From Meghimatium bilineatum (lineage: Eukaryota; Mollusca; Gastropoda; Stylommatophora; Philomycidae): a stretch of DNA of 64,000 nucleotides. Positions 10,201 through 20,140 of this stretch are shown one piece after another. The number at the start of each line of letters is the position of its first letter. The stretch's first letter is position 1. Where the stretch lies: contig CM067306.1 of assembly GCA_034231615.1 (NCBI GenBank), positions 63,846,813-63,910,812 on the forward strand. Direction: 5' to 3'. Position numbers and translations under genes: made by a program. The notes beneath the pieces are model-generated. The model made no database searches. It was not told the origin of the DNA and saw only the letters and a program-made list of their open reading frames with translations.

Positions 10201-12670
10201 CTTGGATATACATAAGTAACTCATAACAGAATCACACCTGAACTTACATAGATGTAAGAGATATAATTATTTAATTACTAGCAACTGTTCTTTCAAAATA
10301 ATGTTCTAGGTGAAATGTTAAATCTTATGTCCACAATAGACCATAATAATACTTTAACTGTTAGCGCACGACGTAGAGTATGTTCGACAATGGTTTACAC
10401 TATCTAAAATATTTGCGGTCAAGTGTACAAGCCCGACGAAGGCCCCCTGCAATCAACTTAAACAAAATTGTGTAATAGATTGGTGACCAGATTAGATAAA
10501 TCTGGTATTTTATTAAATTGACTCCTTTCCCCTGCAGTTTTAGTGGCAACCATGTGCCAAATGTCATTGAAAAATTGAAATTTTCGCAATATGTTGACAA
10601 TTTCAAACAAGAACAGCTCCAAGACATTAAAATTTAATTGGGTTTTATAGACTTTTGTTTTATCGTATTTTCATTATGGAATGTGATTCAGATGATTATT
10701 TATGGAGAGGTATGTTGTATTCATACTCCCTATTCCCCAAACTAATCCCTATTCCCCAAACCTAATCCCTACTGTTAGCCCAAAGGTTACGATATACCAC
10801 GAAACTAGAGCAACTGTCACATAGCATTAAAAGCAACTTGTGTAACAACATGAATAATACGACACTCACCTTATTGAGAATTCTCTGCAGGATACACTAT
10901 TTTAACTCCAGGAATATATCATTCGAACCAACATGCTTTCTTCTCCATATATACTTACATAAATACGATGAAAATTGCCCTCAACATCTTCTACCATGAA
11001 TTCTAAATTCTCTTTTAATACTACTCCATAAACCCTCTATAGTATTCGTATGTGCCCCAGTTTCTGGATCTTTAAAGTGTACACTATGATTCACAGTCAT
11101 ATGCTCATAACCTTCATCACCCAAGCATTCGTAAGCTCTCCAACAATCAGAGACAACAGTCGTTCCTGGCAACACATATTCCTTTATAATATTTAATAAC
11201 ACATCTTTACTCCTCTCTGTAACCACCTTTACACACATCTATTTGTTCCCCTCTCTACTAATCCAAATACCCATGTCCCTTCCACACGTCTCCCTCTATT
11301 ATATTTACGTTTCCCAAAAAGACTCTCATCAATTTCAACAACAACACCTTCTCCCCCAAGTTTGACACTTTCATCAACACACATCTCAGGACAAAAACTT
11401 TTCCAATCAGTGACTGTTGGCTTTGAAACTAGCACTTCTTGTTTTATAAATCCACTGCTTGCTTTCATCACCCACAAATATGTAAGAACAACAATATCAC
11501 CCATACTCATACGACTCTCAGCAAACCAAGAATTATTACGAACACTCCTACCAACATTATGTCGCTCACGCTCACGACCATATATCCTGCAATTCCAAAT
11601 ATATCCATCAATTACACTCGACTTCCTCATCAGCTTCATATATTCTCCACAAGACGGATACATATAATACTTACATACCAAACCCTCGCTCATGAACCAG
11701 TCCAATACACATTTATTACCACTACTACGCACATTTATAAAGAAACTCAGATCATATCTAACATGCGCCATTCTCTACCATCCCTTTCCATCTGCTCATG
11801 CTCGTTTCTTTCCGTCTGCTAAAACCACTGTCATGTCCCTTATTAATGGCACTCTACAAGGCAATCCCAAAACAAAGGTCAGAAAACACACCGAAACCAG
11901 AGCAAAGGTCACAGCAGAGAACTGTACTTTACTTCAGCCGGCACAATTGATGCCTTTGAGATGTGGGTATATAGAAGAATAGGGAGAACATCATGGAAAG
12001 AGAAGAAAACAAATAAAAAGGTGCTAAAGACACTTAATATGAAGAAAGAACTACTAAGAGAAATAAAGACCAGGCAAATAAAAATACTTTGGACACATTA
12101 AAAGACATGACACCTTATTGAAGACCTTACTTGAGGGTAAAGTCAAAGGGAAGCGAGCATGAGGTAGGCAGAGATACAAGTGGGATACTTTAGTAACATC
12201 ACACGATGGACAGGTTACAGTCTAGCAGAGTGTACCACCAAGACAAGAGATGTTGGAGATATGTTGCAGCCAACCTTCGTTGCGGAGACGGCACTTAATG
12301 ATGATGAATACATTACATAGTCTATTATTATATATTAATATATATATACTTAACTATAACTTTAACTAGTGTTGTACTACTACTGCCTTAGAGTCTAAGG
12401 CTTAGGACAATACCTGGAATCAAACTTGACTCCTGTTTTGCTCAATGTTCCTACATACTGCACGGAAATTTTGTCATTAAGTTTTGATTTCCTTTCACAA
12501 TCACTTGGTGCTGGGGTAAGTATTTCAACGATAACGGTATCATCGACGTCTTCCTGAGAGTCAGCATCATACTTCGAATCATCGTCTGAATCTTCTTCGT
12601 CTGCTACGGAAGCACTTACAAACAGCACAGCGATTAACACTGCAGCGATGTAAAGAAACTTAGGCGACAT
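3198..12670 (-). CDS. FKBP14: FKBP14/FKBP7-like ER peptidyl-prolyl isomerase with EF-hands (whole gene, 4 coding exons)
   Basis: Joining 12670-12414, 6632-6487, 5817-5687 and 3362-3198 gives a 232-residue protein; every junction is GT-AG and the phases match. Residues 1-23 are a signal peptide. Residues 24-45 are strongly acidic. About 47-155 form the FKBP domain ([38 protein letters not shown]). EF-hand loops lie at 167-178 and 212-223. The protein ends in HEEL, an ER-retention tail. This family folds proline-containing secretory proteins, notably collagens, in the ER lumen. The two Cys at 58 and in DMCVGE match a family disulfide. FKBP7 has the same layout, so the choice between them is not certain. 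Intron 1 is about 5.8 kb and filled with repeats. An alternative last exon lies at 925-1089. Confidence 0.9.
3820..4197. repeat. 65-bp tandem repeat, about 6 copies
   Basis: Units contain AAAGTACCAAAAATTAATC and GAGTAAGTTTCAGGACTG, spaced exactly 65 bases (for example 3886, 3951, 4016). It lies in intron 3 of the FKBP14-like gene. The first and last units are more diverged. Confidence 0.9.
4680..4905 (-). mobile_element. LINE 3' end fragment ending FWKEYVT
   Basis: The minus strand encodes a LINE C-terminal tail: a basic GRPRRQW block, DITECM, then an FWKEYVT end. The same FWKEYAT end occurs at 18902-18941, and the corresponding DNA at about 57660-57705. Only the terminal 200 bases remain. 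Confidence 0.65.
5111..5146 (-). pseudogene. Decayed duplicate of FKBP14 exon 3 (relic c)
   Basis: Resembles the 3' half of exon 3 (CATCCTGTGA, AGTAGCA, TCACTAT versus CATCCTGTGA, AGTTGCA, TCACTAT). It is preceded by the same intron sequence as the true exon (GGTTATTGTTCAAAG near 5053). An extra T-rich insertion and a poor donor show decay. Confidence 0.5.
5210..5255 (-). pseudogene. Decayed duplicate of FKBP14 exon 3 (relic b)
   Basis: The minus strand reads [14 protein letters not shown] where true exon 3 reads [15 protein letters not shown]. It is followed by GAG and a GT at the exact donor position. The adjoining intron (GAGGTTAAATGGTTATTGG) matches that beside the true exon at 5617-5637. 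The EF-hand calcium positions are partly lost. Confidence 0.6.
5687..5817 (-). CDS. FKBP14: FKBP14-like gene, exon 3
   Basis: 131 bases, acceptor TTCAACAG, donor GTAAGT. Encodes the end of the FKBP domain ([19 protein letters not shown]) and the first EF-hand loop [12 protein letters not shown] (residues 167-178), which has all canonical acidic positions. Confidence 0.9.
5871..6020 (-). mobile_element. SINE family A, short form
   Basis: About 150 bases matching the 18734-18892 copy: TCTCAAACTCCCGCTGGAT, a TTTCCAACA region, and GGCCCAACACATCCGTCTT. In intron 2 of the FKBP14-like gene. Confidence 0.7.
6487..6632 (-). CDS. FKBP14: FKBP14-like gene, exon 2
   Basis: 146 bases, acceptor TTCCCTGTAG, donor GTATGC. 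Encodes the FKBP core with [20 protein letters not shown] and the IIPASKAYG stretch. The Trp of GWE forms the base of the FKBP pocket in this family. Confidence 0.92.
6893..6950. repeat. Short dispersed repeat shared with 16028-16085
   Basis: Both places carry a GGAG, CTATGGGCTGTG, AAATAAAG, TTTGCCATA order over about 50 bases. Possibly part of another SINE. Confidence 0.4.
7203..7248. repeat. (TA)n microsatellite
   Basis: About 45 bases of alternating A and T in FKBP14 intron 1. Confidence 0.9.
7378..7531 (-). mobile_element. SINE family A, short form
   Basis: Matches other family A copies: GCGTTCATTTTCAAACTCC, TAGCAGGACAATG, GGATGTAGTCCAGAGAATG and CCGTCTTCGG. From 7532 to about 8140 I see no gene or clear repeat. 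Confidence 0.75.
8170..9022. repeat. 53-bp tandem repeat, about 16 copies
   Basis: Highly uniform unit with GACAGCTTGGACATGCATGA and GTGATCAGTAAGGAGTGTG. Spacing is 53 bases throughout, with few substitutions, implying recent expansion. It lies directly upstream of a LINE RNase-H-like fragment in FKBP14 intron 1. Confidence 0.95.
9075..9605 (+). mobile_element. LINE pol C-terminal (RNase H and tail) fragment
   Basis: Broken frames read GNEKADALS-like RNase H sequence, then [11 protein letters not shown]. Next comes a Cys-containing CPCG-type region (ECPCGF-like with HILHDCPA), and finally LEKTVDFAL. This order is typical of the C-terminus of I/Jockey-type LINE pol proteins. Several stops and frame changes show it is dead. 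From 9606 to 10870 I recognise nothing apart from a short CCCTATTCCCCAAAC duplication near 10728-10760. Confidence 0.65.
10897..11771 (-). pseudogene. Merlin (ISXO2/IS1595-like) transposase, frameshifted
   Basis: The N-terminal part starts at 11771 and has a [13 protein letters not shown] zinc-ribbon-like segment. It continues to a DDE-type block: [18 protein letters not shown] (first Asp), [17 protein letters not shown] (second Asp), and [15 protein letters not shown] near the third catalytic position. A frameshift near 11229-11240 separates the first two blocks. A second one near 10985 leads into [17 protein letters not shown] and the stop at 10897. Merlin elements move by cut-and-paste in animals and are related to bacterial IS1595. 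It sits in FKBP14 intron 1. I did not find its terminal inverted repeats by eye. Confidence 0.8.
11940..12310 (+). mobile_element. LINE 3' end fragment
   Basis: Reads [20 protein letters not shown] and then RQIKIL, with a terminal region shared with the minus-strand fragment at 14955-15065 (GTCTAGCAGAGTG). It ends in a TGATGATGA tail. Stops interrupt the reading frame. Confidence 0.7.
12414..12670 (-). CDS. FKBP14: FKBP14-like gene, exon 1 (signal peptide and FKBP start)
   Basis: 257 coding bases ending at donor GTATTG, phase 2. I chose the ATG at 12670 because the following 23 residues form a clean signal peptide ([20 protein letters not shown]); an in-frame ATG at 12688 would add six residues. 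An acidic stretch of about 22 residues follows, then the first FKBP strand with Cys58 and [19 protein letters not shown] sequence lies just upstream but no promoter can be called. Confidence 0.9.
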
Positions 12671-13194
12671 TTTACTCCAACTATGCAATATAGTTTAAAT
12701 AAGATGCTGTATTTCAGTGCGGTATAAACTTACAGTAGTTCGCAAATAATAATTATAAAGATATCTCCTTAAGCGGACAGATTGATAAAGAAATAAAAAC
12801 GACACTATACGTTTTGTAATGTGTCAAATAAATCTGATTTTCACTACTGGAGATCTACTACCGGTTCGACTCTGGGTTATGAAACAGCGTATTTGATTGG
12901 ATATGACCAACTTGTTATCGTATAACTTCCTGATTGGTTAAGGCTAGCAAACCTGACACGTACATCAAAGCTAGTCTGGGCGCCGCTACCGGCAACATAT
13001 TTCGTTTTGAACAACAGGCTTTACACCTGTTATTTGTTTTAATGACCTGATAGCAGATATGGAACAGACATTGGTGTTTGAAGAGGATTGTTTGAGCACT
13101 TCGTTAAACTAGGACAGTTAAAGGAGTAAAGGAGCTATTGGGCAAGCTATTATATTGTCAGGACCTGAAATAGGAGCAATGAACATCACTTTGT

Positions 13195-13900
13195 CATGAC
13201 ATGCATGTAGTAGTAGGGCAAAAGCTAGTGCTGTATTTGGCAGATTACGCAAAAATGTATGGGACAGAAGAGGTATAAGAACAACCACCAAACTACAAGT
13301 ATATCATGCTGATGTTATACCAACCTTACTATACGCCTGCGAAACGTGGACAGTGTATGCTAGACATGCAAGAAAGTTAAATCATTTCCATCTTACCTGC
13401 CTACGTAAATTACTAAACATCCATTGGTGGGACAAAGTACCAGACTACGAGGTCTTGGAAAAATCAACCTCAATAAGCATCCACACAATACTTATGAAGG
13501 CGCAGGCACGCTGGGCAGGCCATCTTGTCCGTATGGAGAACTCGCGTTTGCCAAAACAAATATATTATGGAGAACTCAAGGCAGGTTTTCTAAAAGTTGG
13601 TGGACAGAAAAAGCGTTTCAAAGACACGCTCAAGTCATCCTTGAAACATCTTAACATTGACGTAGGCGCTTGGGAGAGCCTCGCTCAGGATAGAACAGCA
13701 TGGCGTTACAGCATTAGAACGGGAGCACTAGCGGCAGAAGAACTCAGACAAGAAACTGCAAGACAGAAGCGGACACATAGAAAAGAAAAAACATCTCAAC
13801 CTCACACAGATACCTTCTATTGTTGTCAATTCTGTAAAAGAACATTTTGTGCGCGCATTGGACTTGCTAGTCATTTAAAAACGCACTATTAACTTTATTA
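13195..13900 (+). mobile_element. LINE pol C-terminus with C2H2 zinc finger
   Basis: The first part reads RAKASAVFGRL, then TLLYACETWTVY. An open frame from 13353 to 13892 (179 residues) continues with RKLLNIHWWDKVPD, RWAGHLVRM, a WESLAQDRTAWR motif and a terminal CCQFCKRTFCARIGLASHLKTH zinc finger. A C2H2 finger at the end of pol is typical of some animal LINE clades. The reverse transcriptase core is missing upstream. Confidence 0.85.
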
Positions 13901-14149
13901 TTTTATTATTTATTGTTATTATTATTATGGTTGAGTTTTTGGTCATCGTCGATCACGACGGACGAACATCATCAGTAGGGGACAAACATTTTTTTTTTTG
14001 GGGGTCCACTACGTGTTGAGTTGACTTCTTCTATGTTATGGGTCAAAATATCACAAAAGCCGTGTTGAAAAGTTGGTTGTGCATATATCGCAGTTAAGAT
14101 GTAAGTCTAAACCATGACATGGCGCATTCTTTTCTCGGGACTCAAAGGG

Positions 14150-14415
14150 CGTACAGAAAAAGGGGAGGGGGGGGGGAATTTATAGGATTGACTACATGTT
14201 ACTCGGGTTACTCCATAGTTACTAGGTCTGTCTCAAACAAAGCGGCAAGCCTATTTCCAAAAGTATCACTCACAGCACGTACTACGTATCGTCAAATGGA
14301 TCCCCCAAGGATCTCTGAAAAAAATTAACTTTATAAACAAGGCGAGTCGGATTCGAACTAGAGACGTATTGAGCTCAAAGCGAATGTTTTAACCACTATG
14401 CCAGGTAGAAGGAAT
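14150..14415 (-). mobile_element. SINE family C, tRNA-derived
   Basis: The minus strand has a tRNA-like head (A-box-like TGGCATAGTGG, B-box-like AGTTCGAATCC near 14350). A body shared with 51590-51835 and 22385-22605 follows. It ends in sequence equivalent to GTCAATCCTAT. Confidence 0.65.
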
Positions 14416-14954
14416 ACAGACAAAGTGAGTCAAACATAGAAGATAATGTACAGCTTAACACCAAGAAACAACGAGTCAGTAACAGAACATTTTGAAGACA
14501 GCAGTTAACGACAACAGAAGGAGATTTTTGCCGTTTGTGTGCAGCCTATGTCTTTAACCGTTGGTTTCCCACATCTCTTTTGTTGTTAACCTTTGTTGTT
14601 ATCGTGTGTAATCTCCACTTTTTACTACGAGCTTTGATGACCTTTTTTGTAAAATATTGGTAAGGAAGGGGTTTACTCACCTATTATCTAAATTCCTAGT
14701 TCTGAAAACATGGTCTGATTTGTTAAGGACGGGTTTGAATCTGTTCTTCGGCGTACACAATCATCAAATCAAATTGACGTTTTCAATGTCACACTCAGCT
14801 TCGCTTGCGAAAAGGAAGCCATCACAATCAATTGTGTCCGCTATTAAATGTGGGGGCCAGTTCCTTTATTTGCTGTCTTTATCTCCGCTAACTCACCTGT
14901 CAGGTATTCATTTACAACTGAGTCGACTGGAGGGGGTTAAGTATCAATCTTAGC

Positions 14955-15065
14955 CAATCCTCAAACGAAGATGGGCTGCAACGGACCTCCAATATATTAT
15001 GTCTCTCGTTTTGATGGTGCACTCTGCTAGACCGTAACCTATACATTTCATGATGTTTCCCTCAC
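14955..15065 (-). mobile_element. LINE 3' end fragment
   Basis: Reverse complement matches the end of the 11940-12310 fragment (GGTCTAGCAGAGTGCACCA, then ACGAGAGACATAA, then GTTGCAGCC). Confidence 0.6.
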
Positions 15066-15164
15066 ACGTGCAGCACTGACTCGAAACGTGGAAAATACTG
15101 CCAGAAGCAACGAGTGACGTAAAAAGAAAGCTTATTGATCCCATACCACAGGATAAATCTCCTG

Positions 15165-15232
15165 ACACCCCATATCACAGGATAAATCTCCAGACACCCC
15201 ATACCACAGGATAAATCTCCAGACATTTAACA
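15165..15232. repeat. 31-bp tandem repeat, 2-3 copies
   Basis: Repeats of CACAGGATAAATCTCCAGAC with ACCCCATA spacers. From 15235 to 15840 I recognise nothing else. Confidence 0.85.
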
Positions 15233-16027
15233 AGAGCTTCTTTGCCATATACCACACGACGAGCCCGTAGATAAGGAGAGGATGTTCGGTGTTCATCCTC
15301 TTCCTTTTTAAGATGATCAGAAGATGACATTTAGCTCTCCAAGTTATGAGTCCACAACCTACCAGGATCGTAAGTTTACTGCACTGGATGCATCAAACAA
15401 ATAGCAGTCATTCAACTAGTTCTATCTGCGCCATGTATACGAGAGTAGAAACAGCGGGACAATGTCCATTATTGGATTTTGTCTGTCCATGTTTGCATTT
15501 GTCTTCTTCTGCAACTTCCACTGTTCCCAGCAGTATCATTTTTGACAGAGAATTAAAAGAACTGAAAAGAATGTGGGCGCCACCAATAAAACCTTTCATA
15601 AACTGAAGTACTGCAATAAAGAATAAAATATTTATAAGTGTTACTCAAGAAATATTTTGATAACCACTGACATAACCTTGTTAGTAGAAGCAAATTATAC
15701 CAATATAAAATATAGGCCTATATCGGGAAGGGTTGATTATAAACAGGGAAAAGTGATGCAAATGAACAAACGTGTTCATTTAGCAATAAAAATGTGCACG
15801 CTTGTTTTATCGCACGTGCTAGAAATAATGGAAGTATGGTCACGATGATACGTGGGGCGACCAATGTCCACAGTACATCTGACACGTTGCACAATGAGGA
15901 AAATACACGTTGCGCAGAATACCTGTGACAGGTTGTACAGTAAGTCGAAGTCTCATAACACCTGTGATATGTTGTACGTATTGTAATCCTTTACAAATAA
16001 AACTTTCGTTATTGCGTGTTTTCCTGT

Positions 16028-16205
16028 GGAGGGGTGCGGGGAGACTTTCTATGGGCTGTGAAAATAAAGGCCACTTTGCCATAACAGACGCCGCGACATG
16101 TACAAGAAGCATTTTGACTGTACCTCAGAAAGAAAAGAAAAATCACGTCCCAACCATGAATTTAACTCGGGACCTCAAGGGTCTGACACATGCTTTCTAA
16201 CCACA
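16028..16205 (-). repeat. Possible tRNA-like SINE fragment
   Basis: The minus strand shows GTGTGGTTAGAAAGCATGTG and GAGGTCCCGAGTTAAATTC, an A/B-box-like pair. It lies beside the GGGAGACTTTCTATGGGC repeat shared with 6893-6950. The family is not established. Confidence 0.35.
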
Positions 16206-16330
16206 CTGTAATGCGTATAACAAATAACGGCCCTTACAAATAACAGTAATAAATAAAAACAGTATGTGAGGTAGATTTAGCCACAAATCTTGTTTAGCTT
16301 ACTACTTAGTCGTTGGATCATCATCATTGT

Positions 16331-16370
16331 ACTCCACATAACTCCACATAACTCCACATAACTCCACATA
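16331..16370. repeat. 10-bp tandem repeat, 4 copies
   Basis: Four exact copies of ACTCCACATA. Confidence 0.95.
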
Positions 16371-16799
16371 AGTCTATAGGTGCCCCTTCTTTGTTTGTTG
16401 AGTACTGGATTCGACTAGGCCATCTCTGGATGCCTAGTCACGTCACTTTCAACCTAGTCCTAAGAAGGATTTTTTGGTTATATCGCGACGCTGGGTGCGG
16501 ACAGGGAACTGACGAAAAGTTCTTGAGCCTTGGCGAAAATGACGAAAAGGCTGTCGAAAGTTTGCTGAAGCTTGCTTTTAATCCCGGGACGTACTGCGGA
16601 TAAGAAGAGTCGTTTCTCTCTTGGAAGTTTCCAAGTCCATAGCAGGTTCCCACCTCAGCTGGAGATCGTTCGATCCTTGATAACTTAGCCAGATTGCTCT
16701 GTTGCCCGGGGTACTCCACGAGGAGGAGTATCAAGGTCTGAACCAGTATGAGTCCTGGTCCTGGTCTTCGTCTCTGCACCCATTCTCCTCCGATCTCCA

Positions 16800-17436
16800 C
16801 TCTTTTATAGACTACACAAAAGTATTTGATAAAGTTAAACATAGTGAAGTTATACACATGCTAGAGAATTTGAACATCGATAGTAAGGATTTAAGAATCA
16901 TCAAGAACATGTACTAGCAACAAACAGCAGCAACAAGAGTAGGAAATCAATTTGGTCCTTTTCAACAAATAAGACAAGCAGTTGGACATGGATGTGTACT
17001 TTCACCATATCTGTTCTCTTTATACAGTGAAAACATAATGCGTGCAATAGTTGATATCCCAGGAGTATCAGTGGGAGGACATAACATAAACTATTTGACT
17101 ATAACATATATATGCGGATGACATTGTTCTGATTGATAAAAGTGAGGAAGACCTTCAATAATTAATTAATGTAGTAGTAAAGAAAGAAAGGGAAAGACCT
17201 CTTCCTAAATATCAAGAAAACAGAAGTAATGGTTATTTTAAGGAAACAAAATACAAAATATTGCAAGATCGAAGTCAATGTTTTAATATTAAAACGGGTC
17301 AACCATTTTAAGTATTTAGGTACAACGATTACATCAGATGGAAGAAGTTCAACAGAAATAAGAAGCAGAATAGGACAGGCAAAAACAACATTGTGAAATA
17401 TTAAAATATATTGTGTAATATGACTTTGTCATTAGC

Positions 17437-17499
<63 letters not shown>

Positions 17500-17890
17500 C
17501 AGTGCTATATGAATGCGAGTCTTGCAACAACAAATAAACAGGAAATTGGAAAATTAGAAACAGTAGACATTTGATTCTACAGAAGAATGCTGAGAATACT
17601 ATGAACTATCATAAACATTAATGTGGAGGTGTTGAAAGAGTCAAATGTGAAATGGAGCTTAATCAATAATATAAGAAACTTATTATTATTTTTTATGAGA
17701 CATGGAGTTTTGAAGAACATAGTCACAACAGGTAAAATTGAAGACAACAAAGACTCTGGGTGACAAAGTAAGACAATATTAAACAATTAAACAAAATGGT
17801 ACGGCAGGGAAACAACAACGATCCTGATACATAATACTGGACATAGAGAGCTGTGGAGAGTCATGATCGTCTACGCCAGCTGGCATTGCA
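16800..17890 (+). mobile_element. Degenerate LINE reverse transcriptase
   Basis: Fragments in order: FIDYTKVFDKVKHSEVI, then VGHGCVLSPYLFSLYSE, IMRAIVD, an ICG/ADD region near 17110, and EVNVLILKRVNHFKYLGT. The end resembles a HRELWRVM-type LINE tail. It has many stops and frameshifts and is interrupted by a (GA)n run. The family resembles the fragment at 54870-55260. Confidence 0.7.
17439..17494. repeat. (GA)n microsatellite
   Basis: About 55 bases of GA inside the LINE relic. Confidence 0.95.
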
Positions 17891-17959
17891 CCTGGTGATG
17901 ATGTACTATACAGAATACTTTAAAAAAACAAACGTTAACATCAACATCAAAACTGCAAT

Positions 17960-18640
17960 ATATAAACGATATTCATGTCACAGCTATGATACCAATGTCA
18001 AACGTGGACACTAACAACAAAAGCCAAAAGAAAACTTGTTACAACAGAAATGGCATGTCTATGTAGAATTCTTTGATCAATTTTAAGAAACATAGTCAGA
18101 AATGAAAATATCAGAAGACCAACAAACCCAATGCCAATCCTGGATTACACTAGAACACAACAGATTAACTGGTTTTCAAATGATTCGAGACTACCATCAG
18201 ACTGTACCCCTTAAAAAAATGTGTTATACAGACATGATGAATACAAAGCCAGGACAGACCTTGTGAAAGATGAATAACAGAAATAAAAGAATCAACGAAA
18301 AGAAATAGATATGAAGCACACATAAAAGCCAGAGAACGCTTCTACTTCTGGCTATACAAGGCATAAAGGTCGTCTCCTTCTTCTTCTTTTTCAGCGTTCA
18401 TTCTCAAACTCCCGCTGGATCTCCTTTGTAGCAGGACCATGATCCATTCTAGATTTCCAGCAGGGTGTAGTCCAGAGAATGGAAATGCGTTGTGTCGTCG
18501 TTTTATTTGCGCCAATGGCCCAACACATCCGTCATCGGCGGGGGTCGTCTCCAAAGAACTCTTCTACTAATTGCTCTGCAAGGCATAAAGTCGTCTCCAG
18601 AGAACTCTTCTACCCCTGACGCTGCAAGGCATAAAGGAGT
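17960..18640 (+). mobile_element. LINE 3' fragment with SINE insertion and repeated tail
   Basis: Similar to 30400-30890 and 38470-38900 (ACCAATGTCAAACGTGGACA, then GAAATGGCATGTCT). A family A SINE is inserted at 18378-18542. After it, the LINE tail is repeated (CTCTTCTAC, CAAGGCATAAAG at 18590 and 18630), so the 3' end appears about three times. Confidence 0.65.
18378..18542 (-). mobile_element. SINE family A, short form, with 10-bp target-site duplication
   Basis: GGTCGTCTCC occurs on both sides (18368-18377 and 18543-18552), marking the insertion ends. The element is 165 bases and its tail end is the CTTCTTCTT side. It is inserted in a LINE 3' fragment. Confidence 0.85.
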
Positions 18641-18733
18641 ATACAAAAAAAAAAAGAAGAGAAATACAGAATATTTGAGGTAGACAACTGCTAATATGCT
18701 AAGGAAAATCAATGTTCAAGAAGGCAGGAGATT

Positions 18734-18892
18734 TTTCTTCTTGAGCATTAATTCTCAAACTCCCACTGGATCTCTCTTGAGCAGGACAATGTTTCTACTA
18801 GATTTCCAGCAGGGTGTAGTCCATAAAATGAAAATGCGTTGTGTCGCCGTTTTATTTGCGCCAATGGCCAGGCACTTCCGTCTTCGGCGGAT
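18734..18892 (-). mobile_element. SINE family A, short form, with 9-bp target-site duplication
   Basis: CAGGAGATT flanks it at 18725-18733 and 18893-18901. The surrounding LINE frame (NVQEGRR then FKRKTKFWKEYAT) is restored if the 159-base insert is ignored. This defines both ends of the SINE. Confidence 0.88.
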
Positions 18893-18901
18893 CAGGAGAT
18901 T

Positions 18902-18950
18902 CAAAAGGAAGACTAAATTCTGGAAAGAATACGCCACATGACACACGTTT
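18902..18950 (+). mobile_element. LINE terminus FWKEYAT
   Basis: End of the LINE interrupted by the preceding SINE; same terminus as 4680-4905. From 18950 to 19490 I see no gene or repeat. Confidence 0.6.
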
Positions 18951-19489
18951 GCGGTGACTATCAATTTTTTCCGCCCGTTAAATTTTATGTTCTCGTTCGC
19001 CTGTTGGATAATTTATTGAATCACCGTAAAATGTAATGTGACGTTAATGAACCAATTAGAGTTATCCGGAAGCAGAATAGAAATGGTAAACGTGTGCGTG
19101 ACAATGATATATTGGGGTCAATGCCTGTCGGTGACAAACAAACATGAAGCCATTACTGATAAATGCGTGTGAATTTATGAGTAGGACTAATATATATGGT
19201 GAGAAACAGGATAGTATAGAGAATTTGTACGAAAAGGGCGAAGAAAATGCCTAAAGTAGCTACTCATTAAATTGCATTACTGTCCTGTCAGTTCCCACAT
19301 GGCTGACATATCGTCTCCGCTTGTCTTAGTAGCTGATATTTTGTGTTTGTTCGTATCCTCATAAAGACCTTTTTGGTGGAAATGTTGATTATGTGTATTG
19401 TTCCACGTTAAAATGCTATTCATCAATTTGTGTAAATACATTAAAAAAAAATTTAACTAAGCTATTGTTTATATTAATTCGCCCGTGTG

Positions 19490-19772
19490 TTGCATGGCCC
19501 GAAAGAGGAGCAAAGAATAGCAACACTGTTTACCTTCCATGCATGTCGTAAAAGGCGACTAAGGAGGTTATGGGATGGAGTTGGCTGTCCCATCCCATAT
19601 AGGGTCAGTGACCCAAAGCCATGCTCAAGTCGGATGTGTTAGGCCGAAAGGCGCAGATATCGCAGCAATGCTGTAAACCATGACACAACGCATTCCGTTC
19701 TCCGGACTACTTCCTGCTAATCTGCAGGAGTTTGAGAACGAACGCAGAAGAAGAAGAAGAAGAAGTCCAGAA
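19490..19772 (+). mobile_element. SINE family A, long form
   Basis: Head with GGAGCAAAGAATAGCAACAC, then GTCGTAAAAGGCGACTAAGG, then CATATAGGGTCAGTGACCC, AAGTCGGATGTG and GCATTCCGTTCTCCGGACTA. It ends AGTTTGAGAACGAACGCAG plus (AAG)n. The long form shares the 3' half with the short form but has an extra 5' head. Confidence 0.85.
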
Positions 19773-19911
19773 GCTGTACATTTATGTGTAATTTGGCAGG
19801 ACTCTATATTGAGGGGAGGGGTGTTTAAAGGAAATATGCTGTTTCATCCAATGATTGGCTAGATTCGCATTACTAAATCTTATTCTATATTTTCCTAATG
19901 GGGAATGTTAA

Positions 19912-20140
19912 ACCCGTCAAACGCACACACGCGCGCACACACACGCGTCCACACACACATGCGCACGCAGAACGAACACACACGCACAGATAAACACACA
20001 CACATACGCACACATACACGTACGCACGCATACGCACACACAGGAACATAAACATACGTACGCAGACACGCACACACACACATACGCGTACACAGGCGCG
20101 CGCGTACGCAAACACGCACACACACTCACACACACATTGA
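19912..20140. repeat. CA-rich (ACAC/ACGC) low-complexity tract
   Basis: Interrupted CA dinucleotide array with frequent CG. Cys/Val-rich open frames here are artefacts. From 20140 to 20845 I recognise nothing. Confidence 0.9.

Noticed and set aside
11362-11982. Plus-strand frames of about 100-127 codons
   Set aside because: Antisense shadows of the Merlin transposase.
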